The translations under genes and the position numbers were made by a program. Below, one piece after another: positions 36,287 through 45,109 of a stretch of DNA of 64,000 nucleotides. Source of the stretch: JACKII01 sp041687435. Its GTDB lineage: Bacteria; Pseudomonadota; Alphaproteobacteria; Bin95. The stretch covers positions 62,001 to 126,000 of the forward strand of contig JAWLBX010000001.1 of assembly GCA_041687435.1 (NCBI GenBank), given 5' to 3'. Within the stretch, counting starts at the first letter, position 1. Every line of letters begins with the position of its first letter. The notes beneath the pieces were generated by a model. That model made no database searches, was not told the DNA's origin, and saw only the letters and a program-made list of their open reading frames with translations.

Positions 36287-37016
36287 CGGTTCCCGGCATC
36301 GGTTGTGGCAGCGCGCCCAGCTCCGGCAAATAGCGGCGCACCCGGCTGCGGATCGGCACGGCGCCTGCCGTGGTTTTCTCAGCCTCCACCATGACGACAC
36401 CGCCAAGCCGCCGCATCCAGCGCGCAGCCAGCAATTCCACCGGCGCGGCGGCCCGAAGCAGTGGCCGGCTGGTTAGCGGCGGCAGGTGCAGCGCGCGGTC
36501 AGTGGCCAGCGGCTCAAAAAGATTGTCCCGCAAAAGCCGCCGCAACTGGCGGCCGGTATAGGGCCGTCCCTGGCCAAATGGCGTACTCTCACGCAGAGCC
36601 CAGAGCCCGCTGCGGTTCGGCACAATGGCCAGCAACCGCCCGCCCGGCGCCAGCACGCGCCAGCATTCGCGCAGGAAGGGCCGCAATTCCTCGGCCGTTT
36701 CCAGGGCGTGCAACAGAACCAGCCGGTCGACCATGGCATCCGGCAGCGGCCAGTCCACCTCCTCCACCTGTACGGCAACATTGGCAAGCGAACAGGGCCA
36801 TCGCATCACCCCCTGCGTCGCTGGCATCAGGGCGGCGACGCGCTCGGCTTCGCGCAGGAAAGGCCGCAGCGCCGGCGCCGGATAACCGATGCCAGCAACC
36901 CGCAGGCCACGCACATCCGGCCAGCGCACACGCACACTGTCTTCCAGCCGGCGCGCGGTCATCAAACCCAGCGGCGTCTGGTAGAAATCCCGCAAATGCT
37001 GAACGTCGGTTCTCAT
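36219..37016 (-). CDS. SAM-dependent class I methyltransferase
   Basis: A 265-residue protein from ATG 37016. It has a methyltransferase type 11-like core: VRGLRVAGIGYPAPALRPFL (motif I region, with a degenerate glycine loop), VDWPLPDAMVDRLVLLHALETAEELRPFLRECWRVLAPGGRLLAIVPNR (motifs III-V). The C-terminal third is variable. In alphaproteobacteria this family often sits divergently next to gloB, as here. The substrate is unknown. Its last 68 bases overlap fliI on the other strand. Confidence 0.82.
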   Translation of the reverse strand: MRTDVQHLRDFYQTPLGLMTARRLEDSVRVRWPDVRGLRVAGIGYPAPALRPFLREAERVAALMPATQGVMRWPCSLANVAVQVEEVDWPLPDAMVDRLVLLHALETAEELRPFLRECWRVLAPGGRLLAIVPNRSGLWALRESTPFGQGRPYTGRQLRRLLRDNLFEPLATDRALHLPPLTSRPLLRAAAPVELLAARWMRRLGGVVMVEAEKTTAGAVPIRSRVRRYLPELGALPQPMPGTANASVEADGTESPRATHRSGSE

Positions 37017-37082
37017 TCCACCTCCAGAAGTGCTACAAGGTGCCAGAACCTCGTCCGCCACGCCAGATATGGGAGGGATGCC

Positions 37083-37853
37083 ATGGCTGCCCTAGAGATC
37101 GTTTTGGTGCCCGCGCTCAGCGATAATTACATCTACCTGCTGCACGACGCCGACACCGGCGATACCGCCGTGGTCGATCCGGCCGAGGCCGCGCCGGTCG
37201 AGCAGGCGCTGCAAGCACGCGGCTGGAAGCTGACCCACATCCTCAACACCCACCACCACATGGACCATATCGGCGGCAACCAGGAACTGAAGGCCAAATG
37301 GGGCTGCCCCCTCGTCGGGCCCAAGGCCGAAACCGCACGGATCGAAGGTATGGACGTGCTGGTGTCCGAAGGTGACAGGTATACCGTCGGCAACCACACA
37401 GCCCAAGTGTTCGAAACCCCGGGCCATACCACCGGCCACATCGCCTTCTGGTTCAAGGATTCGGATGCCCTGTTCTGCGGCGATACCCTGTTCGTGCTCG
37501 GCTGCGGCCGCATGTTCGAAGGCAACCCGCCTGGCTTTTGGAACTCGCTGCTCAAGCTGCGGGCCTTGCCAGATGCCACCCGTGTCTATTGCGGCCACGA
37601 ATACACCCAGGCAAACGCACGCTTTGCTGTTTCCATCGATCCGGAGAATGGTGAGTTGCTGGCTCGTGCGGAGGAAATCGACTCCCTCCGTGCGGAAGGG
37701 AAACCAACCATTCCCTCGCTGTTGGGCGAGGAAAAGGCCATCAATCCTTTCTTGCGCGCCGACGATCCGGCATTGCAAGCCGCCATCGGCATGAGCGGAG
37801 CGAACCCGGATTCGGTATTTGCCGAAATCCGCAAGCGCAAGGACAACTTCTGA
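37083..37853 (+). CDS. gloB: Hydroxyacylglutathione hydrolase (glyoxalase II)
   Basis: Hydrolyses S-lactoylglutathione to lactate and glutathione in methylglyoxal detoxification. The 256 residues match the family. The binuclear metal motif THHHMDH (56-62) is present with FETPGHTTGHI, LFCGDTLFVLGCGR and the YCGHEYT motif. The C-terminal glutathione-binding helix region ends RKRKDNF, typical of this enzyme. It is divergent from the methyltransferase. Confidence 0.96.
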   Translation: MAALEIVLVPALSDNYIYLLHDADTGDTAVVDPAEAAPVEQALQARGWKLTHILNTHHHMDHIGGNQELKAKWGCPLVGPKAETARIEGMDVLVSEGDRYTVGNHTAQVFETPGHTTGHIAFWFKDSDALFCGDTLFVLGCGRMFEGNPPGFWNSLLKLRALPDATRVYCGHEYTQANARFAVSIDPENGELLARAEEIDSLRAEGKPTIPSLLGEEKAINPFLRADDPALQAAIGMSGANPDSVFAEIRKRKDNF

Positions 37854-37933
37854 GCGTGCCAGCCGCAGAACCCGCCGCCATGGAGGCCAGGCACCAGCGC
37901 GGCCTCCAGCCATCGGGCTGACAGGGCCGGGCC

Positions 37934-38896
37934 TTGGCGCGCTTCCTGGCATGGCGGCTGGCGCAGTCGCTCGTCGTTCTGGCGCTAATGTCGGCCGTGA
38001 TCTATGGGCTGATCGGCCTGATGCCGGGCGACCCGATAGACTTGGCCCTTTCCGCCGACCCGCGCCTGACACCGGAGGACATTGCCCGTCTGCGCGCGCT
38101 TTACGGTCTGGATGAGCCGTGGTTTCAGCGCTATCTTGCATGGCTTGGGCAAGCCATGCAGGGCGAATTCGGCTATTCGCGCCTGTTTGCCGCCCCGGTG
38201 CTGTCAGCCCTGGCGGAGCCGCTGGGCCGCACGTTGCTGCTGATGGGCGGCAGCTTTCTGGTGGCGTTGCTGGTGGGCCTGCCTGCCGGCATAATCGCAG
38301 GTGCGCGGCCACAGTCACGCTTGGATTATATCATCAATTTCATCTGCTTTGCCGGCGTCGCCATGCCGGCCTTCTGGCTGGCACTACTGCTGATTCTGCT
38401 GTTTGCCGTGACGCTGCAATGGTTCCCGGCAAGCGCCGTGGCGCTGGAGCCCGGGCTGGGGCCGCAACTCTATCATCTGGCCCTGCCGGTTTTGACCCTT
38501 GGCCTGCTGCAGACTGGCGGCATCACCCGCTACATGCGCGCGGCGATGCGCGAGGCGCTGGCCGCCGACCACATCCGCACCGCCCGCGCCAAGGGGCTGG
38601 GTGAGTTCAGTGTGATCTGGGGGCATGCGTTCCGCAACGCGCTGATCCCGGTTGTCTCGATCCTAGCGCTGGATGTGGGCGGGCTGTTCAGCGGCGCGCT
38701 GATCGTAGAGATGATGTTCGGCTATCCCGGCATGGGCAAGCTGCTGTTCGATGCAGTGATGGGCAACGACTACAATCTGGCCCTGGTGGCGCTGCTGTTC
38801 GGTACCGGCGTCACGCTGGCGGCCAATCTGGCCGCGGACTCTGCCTACGCTGCCATTGACCCCCGCGTGACATTCGGCGGGCTGGAGGACGCATGA
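37934..38896 (+). CDS. DppB-like peptide/nickel ABC transporter permease (pair 1)
   Basis: A 320-residue inner-membrane permease with six helices, starting at TTG 37934 (MARFLAWRLAQSLVVLALMSAV, typical of DppB). The binding-protein-dependent permease loop (EALAADHIRTARAKGLGE) contacts the ATPase. The DppB-type GLDEPWFQRYLAWLGQAMQGEFGYS periplasmic segment is present. It overlaps the DppC partner by four bases. No substrate-binding protein or ATPase gene is adjacent, so the partners must lie elsewhere. Confidence 0.88.
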   Translation: MARFLAWRLAQSLVVLALMSAVIYGLIGLMPGDPIDLALSADPRLTPEDIARLRALYGLDEPWFQRYLAWLGQAMQGEFGYSRLFAAPVLSALAEPLGRTLLLMGGSFLVALLVGLPAGIIAGARPQSRLDYIINFICFAGVAMPAFWLALLLILLFAVTLQWFPASAVALEPGLGPQLYHLALPVLTLGLLQTGGITRYMRAAMREALAADHIRTARAKGLGEFSVIWGHAFRNALIPVVSILALDVGGLFSGALIVEMMFGYPGMGKLLFDAVMGNDYNLALVALLFGTGVTLAANLAADSAYAAIDPRVTFGGLEDA

Positions 38897-39792
38897 GCCC
38901 CACCGCCCGCGCCTGGCAGCGTTTTCGCCGCCACCGCTTCGGTCTGGCCGGATTGATGGTGCTGGTGCTGATGACCGCCGCCTGCCTCAGCGCCGGGTGG
39001 CTGGCTGCCGCAATGGGCCAAGATGCGGAGGCGGTGGACCTGTTCGGCCAGTTTGGTACCCCATCCGCCGCTCATCCGCTCGGCCAGGATGAGTTGGGCC
39101 GCGACGTGATGCTGCGCCTGTTGCAAGGCGGACAGGTTTCGCTAAGCGTCGCGCTGGCGGCGGCGCTTGGCGCCGCGACCATCGGCACCGCCATCGGCCT
39201 TGCCGCAGGCTATCTGGGCGGCTGGCTGGATGCGCTGCTGATGCGGCTGGTGGACAGCGTGATCGCCCTGCCGCTGCTTCCGCTGCTCATCGTTCTCGCA
39301 GCCATCGACCCGGCCAAGCTGGGGTTGGGCCAGTTGGCGGAAGACCAAGGGTTCGGCCTCGCCCGCATCGTCATCATCGTCGCCCTGGTCGGCTGGACAA
39401 CACCGGCCCGGCTGGTGCGGGGCGCAACGTTGGCGGCCCGCGCCCAAGGCTACGTGCTGGCAGCGCGCGCGTTGGGGGCGGCTCCGATCATGATTGCCCT
39501 GCGCCATATCCTGCCCAATGTTTCCGGCCCGCTGATTGTGGCGACAACACTCGCCATGGGGCAGGTGATCCTGTTCGAGAGCGCGCTGAGCTTCCTCGGC
39601 CTCGGCATCCAGCCGCCGACGCCCAGCTGGGGCAATATGCTGACCGGTGCGCAAGAGCTGATCTGGCAGGCGCCGATGCTGGCGGTCTATCCTGGTCTCG
39701 CCATTTTTTTGACCGTGATAGCCGTGAATTTTCTGGGCGATGCGCTACAAGATGCGCTCGCCCCCCGCGCCAGCGAGCGCGTGCCGTTGTGA
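38893..39792 (+). CDS. DppC-like peptide/nickel ABC transporter permease (pair 1)
   Basis: A 299-residue permease partner. It has the DppC N-terminal helix (RHRFGLAGLMVLVLM), the HPLGQDELGRDVMLRLLQGGQVSLSVAL segment, the ATPase-contact loop (GYVLAARALGAAPIMIALRHILPN) and ESALSFLGLGIQPPTPSWGNML near the C-terminus. It overlaps the DppB partner by four bases. It is followed after 24 bases by a metallophosphoesterase gene, probably in the same transcript. Confidence 0.9.
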   Translation: MSPTARAWQRFRRHRFGLAGLMVLVLMTAACLSAGWLAAAMGQDAEAVDLFGQFGTPSAAHPLGQDELGRDVMLRLLQGGQVSLSVALAAALGAATIGTAIGLAAGYLGGWLDALLMRLVDSVIALPLLPLLIVLAAIDPAKLGLGQLAEDQGFGLARIVIIVALVGWTTPARLVRGATLAARAQGYVLAARALGAAPIMIALRHILPNVSGPLIVATTLAMGQVILFESALSFLGLGIQPPTPSWGNMLTGAQELIWQAPMLAVYPGLAIFLTVIAVNFLGDALQDALAPRASERVPL

Positions 39793-39816
39793 TCCCGCCG
39801 CAGAGAGGTTTCCGCC

Positions 39817-40665
39817 ATGTCGCTCGACATCGTCCAGGTGTCCGACGCCCACCTGTCGCCAAGCCATGCTTGGTTTCAGGACAATTGGGACGTGTTCGTC
39901 GATGAGATGCACCGCGACCCGCCGGATTTCATTTTTTTCGGCGGCGATATTTGTGTGAACGGCCCGGACCGGGATTGGGAGTTTCCGTTCGCGCGTGAGC
40001 AACTCGACCGGCTGCCGGTACACTGGCGTGCCATCCCCGGCAACCACGACGCCGGCGACACACCGCCGGACGAACGCAACAACCACCCGCTGACCGAGCC
40101 GCTGCGGGCCACCTTCCGAAGCCACATCGATGCCGACTGGTGGGCGGAAGATTTGGTCAACTGGCGTTTCATCGGCCTGAACGCCCAACTGATCGACAGC
40201 GGTTTGCCGTCCGAGCCCGAGCAATGGGCCTTTCTGGAGCAGGCACTCGCCGATGCCGGCGACCGACGCTTGGCGATCTGGGTGCACAAACCGCTCTTCG
40301 TGCGAGAGCCATCGGACCAAGGCCGGCATCTCACCGCACTGTTTCCGGAGGGCCGTGCCCGCCTGCTGGCGCTCTGCGAGCGGCATGGCGTGGCTTTGGT
40401 GGGCAGCGGCCACCTGCACCGTTACCGGCGCCTGAAAGTGGGCCAGACCCGCCTGATCTGGGCTCCCGCAACGGCCTTTCTGATGGGCGGCCGCAAGCTG
40501 CCGGGCGCGGCGCGGCTCGGCTATATGCGCTACCGATTCGGCCGGTCCGGCTTCACCGCACGCTTGGTCGAACCACCGCTGTTCCTGAATCTGGACGTAC
40601 GCAACTGGAACAAATCCCGTGGCTCCACCATCCATCTGCCACAGCGAAGCTTGCGGGGAGGGTGA
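39817..40665 (+). CDS. Metallophosphoesterase, calcineurin-like (CpdA-type)
   Basis: A 282-residue cytoplasmic protein with every metal-binding block of the calcineurin-like fold: SDAHL (9-13), GGD near residue 43, PGNHD near 75, VHKPLF near 165 and GSGHLHRY near 200. Such proteins cleave cyclic nucleotides or other phosphodiesters; the substrate is not predictable. AGAGAGG lies nine bases before ATG 39817. It follows the permease pair closely, which hints at a phosphorylated or nucleotide-linked substrate, but this is speculative. Confidence 0.83.
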   Translation: MSLDIVQVSDAHLSPSHAWFQDNWDVFVDEMHRDPPDFIFFGGDICVNGPDRDWEFPFAREQLDRLPVHWRAIPGNHDAGDTPPDERNNHPLTEPLRATFRSHIDADWWAEDLVNWRFIGLNAQLIDSGLPSEPEQWAFLEQALADAGDRRLAIWVHKPLFVREPSDQGRHLTALFPEGRARLLALCERHGVALVGSGHLHRYRRLKVGQTRLIWAPATAFLMGGRKLPGAARLGYMRYRFGRSGFTARLVEPPLFLNLDVRNWNKSRGSTIHLPQRSLRGG

Positions 40666-40723
40666 AAAAGCCAAGTTGTCCCGGACGGCGCTAGCGCGCC
40701 TCCAGGACAGACTCAGTGTCGGC

Positions 40724-42355
40724 TCATTGCGCCGTCGGCAGCGTGTAATCCTTGAAGCGGTCGCGCAGTTGCAGCTTCGAGAGCTTGCCGGTGGCCGTAT
40801 GCGGCAGTTCGTCGACAAACACCACGTCGTCCGGCGTCCACCATTTGGCGATCTTGCCATCAAACCAGGCTAGCATGTCCTCCTTCGTCATCTCCTCGCC
40901 CGGCTGCCGGACGACCACCAGAAGCGGCCGCTCGTCCCAGCGGGGATGATGAATGCCGATGACCGCTGCCTCCGCCACCTTCGGGTGGCCGACGGCAATG
41001 TTCTCCAGATCAATTGACGAAATCCACTCGCCGCCCGACTTGATCACGTCCTTGATGCGATCGGTGATCCAGATATAGCCATCATGATCGATAGCACAAA
41101 CGTCGCCGGTGCCGAACCAGCCGTCGATGCGATGGCTGGAAGTTTTTTCCGTGTTGAAGTACTGGTCGATGATCCACGGGCCACGCACCATCAACTCGCC
41201 GACGCTTTCGCCATCCCACGGCAGTTCTTGGTCATTCTCATCCACGATCATCATATCGACCCCGTAGAGCGGCCGCCCGGCGGATTGTTGCAGGTCCACC
41301 TTGGTCTTGCCGGTCAGCTCCTTGAATTTGTGTTTCGGCGTGTTGACGGTGCCGAGCGGCGACATCTCGGTCATGCCCCAGGCGTGCAGGACTTCCACGC
41401 CATATTCGTCCTGGAAAGCCTCCATCATCGCCCGCGGGCAGGCGCTGCCGCCGATGACGACGCGGCTCAGGTGCTCCAACTTCAAGCCGGTCGAGCGCAG
41501 ATGGTTCAGCAGACCGAGCCAAACCGCCGGCACTGCCGCCGTCAGCGAGACTTTCTCCCCATCCAGCAGTTCCCACAGGCTCTTGCCATCCATGTCACGG
41601 CCCGGCATCACCATCTTGGCGCCTGCCATTGCGCAGGCGTAGGGAATGCCCCAGGCGTTCACGTGGAACATCGGCACCACCGGCATCACGGTCTCGCGCG
41701 ATGAGATGCCAAGCCCATCCGGCGACACCGCCGCGAAGGTGTGCAGCAGTGTGGAACGGTGGCCGTAGAGCGCGCCCTTCGGATTGCCGGTGGTCCCGCT
41801 CGTATAGCAAAGCGCAGCGGCCGACCGTTCGTCAAATTGCGGCCATGAATATTCGGCATCCTGGCCCGCGATTAACTCCTCGTAGCAAAGAGCGTTCGGC
41901 AGGTTCACGTCCGGCATATTTGCCCGGTCGCACATGAAGATCACGCCTTTGACCGTCTGCAGCTTCGGCATCTGCTCAGCAATCAGCTCTGCAAATGACG
42001 TGTCCACGAACAGATACTGGTCTTCGGCATGATTGATAATGTAGTCGATCTGTTCCGGGAAAAGGCGCGGGTTGATGGTATGGGTCACCGCGCCCATGCC
42101 TGCGATGGCATAATAGGCTTCCAGGTGCCGATAGGTGTTCCACGCCATCGTGCCGACCCGCTGGGTCGGCTCAACCCCCAGCGCAATCAGCGCCTTGGCC
42201 AGTTGCTTCGACCGTTTTTCCGCATCGGCCCAGGTGTAGCGATGGATGCCTTCGTCCAAAGTTCGACTGACGATTTCCGCCTCACCATGATAGCGGGCGG
42301 CGTGCGCGATCAGGCTGGAGATCAGCAGCGGCTTGTCCATCATGTTGGCGAACAT
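40724..42355 (-). CDS. Acyl-CoA ligase (FadD/DmdB-like)
   Basis: A 543-residue ANL-superfamily ligase that activates a carboxylic acid via acyl-AMP to acyl-CoA. The P-loop LCYTSGTTGNPKGALYGHRS, the aromatic MFHVNAWG, the A5 motif LHAWGMTEMSP, the hinge ITDRIKDVIKSGGEWIS and the catalytic-Lys region PHTATGKLSK are present. The N-terminus (MMDKPLLISSLIAHAARYHG) and HTINPRLFPEQIDYI recall medium-chain and 3-methylmercaptopropionate (DmdB-type) ligases. The substrate needs experiment. Divergent from permease pair 2; acyl-CoA dehydrogenases lie about 4 kb away. Confidence 0.88.
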   Translation of the reverse strand: MFANMMDKPLLISSLIAHAARYHGEAEIVSRTLDEGIHRYTWADAEKRSKQLAKALIALGVEPTQRVGTMAWNTYRHLEAYYAIAGMGAVTHTINPRLFPEQIDYIINHAEDQYLFVDTSFAELIAEQMPKLQTVKGVIFMCDRANMPDVNLPNALCYEELIAGQDAEYSWPQFDERSAAALCYTSGTTGNPKGALYGHRSTLLHTFAAVSPDGLGISSRETVMPVVPMFHVNAWGIPYACAMAGAKMVMPGRDMDGKSLWELLDGEKVSLTAAVPAVWLGLLNHLRSTGLKLEHLSRVVIGGSACPRAMMEAFQDEYGVEVLHAWGMTEMSPLGTVNTPKHKFKELTGKTKVDLQQSAGRPLYGVDMMIVDENDQELPWDGESVGELMVRGPWIIDQYFNTEKTSSHRIDGWFGTGDVCAIDHDGYIWITDRIKDVIKSGGEWISSIDLENIAVGHPKVAEAAVIGIHHPRWDERPLLVVVRQPGEEMTKEDMLAWFDGKIAKWWTPDDVVFVDELPHTATGKLSKLQLRDRFKDYTLPTAQ

Positions 42356-42507
42356 GGGCTAATGGTCCTTGATGCAAGAGGTTCGTCAGACAAATCAATG
42401 CCGCGCTTGACGCGATCCCGCAAGAGGCTGGCCTTGCGAACCGCCCCAAGGACGCGTATTCGGGCTATGAAGTGGTTGTTACACTGGAAACTTTGGCGGG
42501 AGCGGCC

Positions 42508-43479
42508 GTGTTCGCATATCTGGTCAAGCGGATTTTGCAGTCGGTCATCGTCATGTTGGCGGTGGCGCTGCTGTCGTTTCTGCTGTTTGCCTACGTTGGC
42601 GACCCGGTTTCAAACCTTGTGGGCCAGGATACGACTCTGGAGGAGCGGGCGGCAATTCGCGATGGGCTGGGCCTGAATGACCCGTTTTACATTCAGTTCC
42701 TGCAGTTCATCGGCAAAGCGGTGCAGGGCGATTTCGGGCAAAGCTGGTTCTGGAAAAAGCCAGTACACGAGTTGATTGCCGGCCGCCTGCCGGCCACGCT
42801 CGAACTGGTGTTTGTTTCTGCCATTCTGGCAATGGGCCTTGGCATGCTGCTGGGCGTGTTGACCGCGATCCATCGATACCATTGGAGCGCACGGTTGCTG
42901 ATGACCGTCTCGCTCGTCGGTGTCTCGTTGCCAACCTTTCTGATCGGAATCGGCCTGATCTACCTGTTTTCCGTCATTCTCGGCTGGCTACCCTCATTCG
43001 GCCGTGGAGAGACGCTAAACTTGGGTTTCTGGGAGACCGGCCTGCTGACCCGTGACGGCTGGGCGCATATCATCATGCCGGCCATCACGCTGTCGCTGTT
43101 CCAGATGACCCTGGTGCTGCGCCTGGTCCGGACGGAGATGTTGGAGACATTGCAAACCGACTTCATTAAGTTCGCCCGCGCCCGGGGCCTAGGCACGCGC
43201 ACGGTTTATTACCGCCACGCCCTTCGCAATACCCTGGTACCCGTTATCACCATCGCCGGTCTGAATATCGGCCTGCTGGTAGCGTTCTCGATCATCACGG
43301 AGACCGTGTTTCAGTATCCGGGCGTTGGCCTGATGTTCCTGAAGGCGGTGCAACTGGTCGATATCCCCGTCATGTCAGCCTATCTGATGCTGGTCGCGCT
43401 GATCTTTGTCGCCATCAACTTCCTGGTCGATGTGTTGTATTTCGTCGTCGATCCGCGCCTGCGCACGCAAACGAGTTGA
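42508..43479 (+). CDS. DppB-like peptide/nickel ABC transporter permease (pair 2)
   Basis: A 323-residue permease. GTG 42508 has GGGAG five bases upstream and gives the usual N-terminus (FAYLVKRILQSVIVMLAVALLSFLLF); a longer frame opens at GTG 42472. It has the DppB periplasmic segment (GLNDPFYIQFLQFIGKAVQGDFGQSW) and the ATPase-contact loop (TDFIKFARARGLGTR). The pair-1 and pair-2 DppB proteins are clearly different paralogues. No binding protein or ATPase is next to it. Confidence 0.88.
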   Translation: MFAYLVKRILQSVIVMLAVALLSFLLFAYVGDPVSNLVGQDTTLEERAAIRDGLGLNDPFYIQFLQFIGKAVQGDFGQSWFWKKPVHELIAGRLPATLELVFVSAILAMGLGMLLGVLTAIHRYHWSARLLMTVSLVGVSLPTFLIGIGLIYLFSVILGWLPSFGRGETLNLGFWETGLLTRDGWAHIIMPAITLSLFQMTLVLRLVRTEMLETLQTDFIKFARARGLGTRTVYYRHALRNTLVPVITIAGLNIGLLVAFSIITETVFQYPGVGLMFLKAVQLVDIPVMSAYLMLVALIFVAINFLVDVLYFVVDPRLRTQTS

Positions 43480-43500
43480 CCAGGGGAGCCCGTATCGAGC

Positions 43501-44454
43501 ATGGCCGCAAAAGAGCGATCCCGCCTGCGCATCTTCCTCGACAGCGACTTGGTCTATAGCTTCAAGCGTTCGCCGCTGGCGATCGTCGCGACGCTGGCGA
43601 CGCTGACATGCTTTGTCGTGGCCGCGCTGGCGCCGATAATAGCGCCGCATTGTGTCGAGCCAATCTGCCTGGACCTGATGAACGGGCTTACCCCACCGGT
43701 TTGGACCGAGTATGGCGACCCCGCCTTCCCGCTCGGCACGGACGAGCAGGGCCGGGATATCCTGTCATCCATATTTTATGCCGCGCGCGTTTCGCTGGTA
43801 GTCGGGTTCGCCGCGGTCGGTTTCGGTATGGTGCTGGGCGTCGCGCTCGGCGTGATTGCCGGCTATTTCGGCGGCTGGGTCGATGCCCTGATTATGCGTC
43901 TGGCCGACATGCAACTGACCTTCCCCAGCATTTTGGTGGCGCTGCTGATTGCCGGCGTGGTGCGGTCCATCATTACCGATCTGGCCGATCGGGGCATCCT
44001 GACCGGGGTGACGTTCGAGGACGTCGCGATCTTTGTCCTGATTGTCGCCATCGGCCTGTCGGATTGGCCGCGCTTCGCCCGTGTGGCCCGCGGCGCTACA
44101 CTCGTTGAACTGAACAAAGGTTATGTCGCTGCCGCCAAGGTGCTGGGCCTGCCCGCCCGGCGGATCATGCTGCACCACGTACTGCCGAATCTGATGGGGC
44201 CAATCCTGGTCATTGCCACTATCGGCTTGGCCCTGGCGATCATCGCCGAAGCGACGCTGTCTTTCCTGGGCGTCGGCGTGCCGCCGACCAATCCATCTCT
44301 GGGCACGCTGATCCGCATCGGCAACGAATACCTGTTCAGCGGCGAGTGGTGGATTACCCTGTTCCCGGCCCTTGGTTTGGTTCTGCTTGTGCTGTCCGTC
44401 AACATCATCGGCGATTGGTTGCGCGATGCGCTCAATCCTAAGTTGCGCCGCTAA
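43501..44454 (+). CDS. DppC-like peptide/nickel ABC transporter permease (pair 2)
   Basis: A 317-residue partner of the preceding permease, beginning 21 bases after its stop. The signature segments are FKRSPLAIVATLATLTCFVVAALAPIIAPH (first helix), HPLGTD-type FPLGTDEQGRDILSSIFYAARVSLVVG, the contact loop KGYVAAAKVLGLPARRIMLHHVLPN, and EATLSFLGVGVPPTNPSLGTLI. The periplasmic segment holds two Cys (HCVEPICLDLMNG), which is uncommon in this family and might form a disulfide. Confidence 0.9.
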   Translation: MAAKERSRLRIFLDSDLVYSFKRSPLAIVATLATLTCFVVAALAPIIAPHCVEPICLDLMNGLTPPVWTEYGDPAFPLGTDEQGRDILSSIFYAARVSLVVGFAAVGFGMVLGVALGVIAGYFGGWVDALIMRLADMQLTFPSILVALLIAGVVRSIITDLADRGILTGVTFEDVAIFVLIVAIGLSDWPRFARVARGATLVELNKGYVAAAKVLGLPARRIMLHHVLPNLMGPILVIATIGLALAIIAEATLSFLGVGVPPTNPSLGTLIRIGNEYLFSGEWWITLFPALGLVLLVLSVNIIGDWLRDALNPKLRR

Positions 44455-44634
44455 GGCACAGGCAGCACTGCCGCGCCGCCTGCACAGCGCAACACTTGCC
44501 AGCGCGGTTGCGCTGTGCTGCAACCATTGGCGAGGCATCGTCTCTCCACCATCGGTCCCGCCAGACATTCCGGCAGGGCGGGAGAGACAAACAATGGCAA
44601 TCGCCCCATTCCTTCGATCAGGAGATGAAGTCCC

Positions 44635-44910
44635 ATGGTCCCGCAGATTTACGCAGACGGCTTTTCCAATATCACATTCGTCAACGGAATGGTCCGGATC
44701 GACCTCGCCTCGACCGGGCCCGGTCCCGCGCAAGGCGGCTCCGCGCCACCGGCCGAGGTGCACCACCGCATCATCCTGACGCCACGCGCCTTCCTGCAGT
44801 CGATGGGGATGATGCAGGATTTGATGAATAAACTCGTGGATGCCGGCATTGTCCGCCGTACCGACCAGAACGACAACACCAATCTGGTTGGCGAAGCGCC
44901 CGTCAACTGA
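44635..44910 (+). CDS. Small conserved protein of unknown function (DUF3467-like)
   Basis: A 91-residue soluble protein with GGAG ten bases before ATG 44635. The N-terminal half reads as beta-strands (YADGFSNITFVNGMVRIDLAS), followed by a Gly/Pro loop, a RIILTPRAFLQSMGMMQDLMNKLVDAG helix and a polar Asn-rich tail. The pattern of a FVNG strand pair and a R-I-hydrophobic-TP helix recalls DUF3467-type proteins, but the match is by memory only. It is preceded by about 180 bases with no gene and followed by a possible sRNA/terminator region. No function can be given. Confidence 0.6.
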   Translation: MVPQIYADGFSNITFVNGMVRIDLASTGPGPAQGGSAPPAEVHHRIILTPRAFLQSMGMMQDLMNKLVDAGIVRRTDQNDNTNLVGEAPVN

Positions 44911-45033
44911 ACGATATCCGTTAGCAGGGTGACGGCCGTCACATCGCCGGGCACGGGGATGGGCTAGATCATTCAACAGCAGGTGGGCTGGTTCTCCAGC
45001 CGCCTTGCTCTTGACCCTCCCCGACCCCGGGAT

Positions 45034-45109
45034 GTTGCCGTTACCTCGTGTGCAACATTCCGCGTCTTAAGGGCAGCCTTGCATCAATCAAGGCTGCCCT
45101 CTTTTTTTT
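45034..45109 (+). ncRNA. Candidate small RNA ending in a strong terminator
   Basis: Two consecutive inverted repeats lie in a 390-base non-coding stretch: GTTGC (45034-45038) with GCAAC (45052-45056), then the 11-base terminator stem at 45071-45099. A TTGACC at 45011-45016 could serve as a -35 box, but no good -10 follows. The nearest upstream gene stops at 44910, 160 bases earlier, far for a simple operon terminator. No known RNA family (6S, SRP, tmRNA, RNase P) was recognised. It could equally be the 3' UTR of the small protein gene. Confidence 0.3.
45071..45109 (+). terminator. Strong rho-independent terminator
   Basis: GGGCAGCCTTG (45071-45081) pairs perfectly with CAAGGCTGCCC (45089-45099) across a 7-base loop, followed by TC and a run of eight T. 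This is the strongest terminator in the window. It ends transcription upstream of the cold-shock gene. Confidence 0.93.

Noticed and set aside
37934..44454. The two DppBC pairs as a recent tandem duplication
   Set aside because: The paralogous proteins differ strongly in loops and lengths, so any duplication is old or they were acquired separately.
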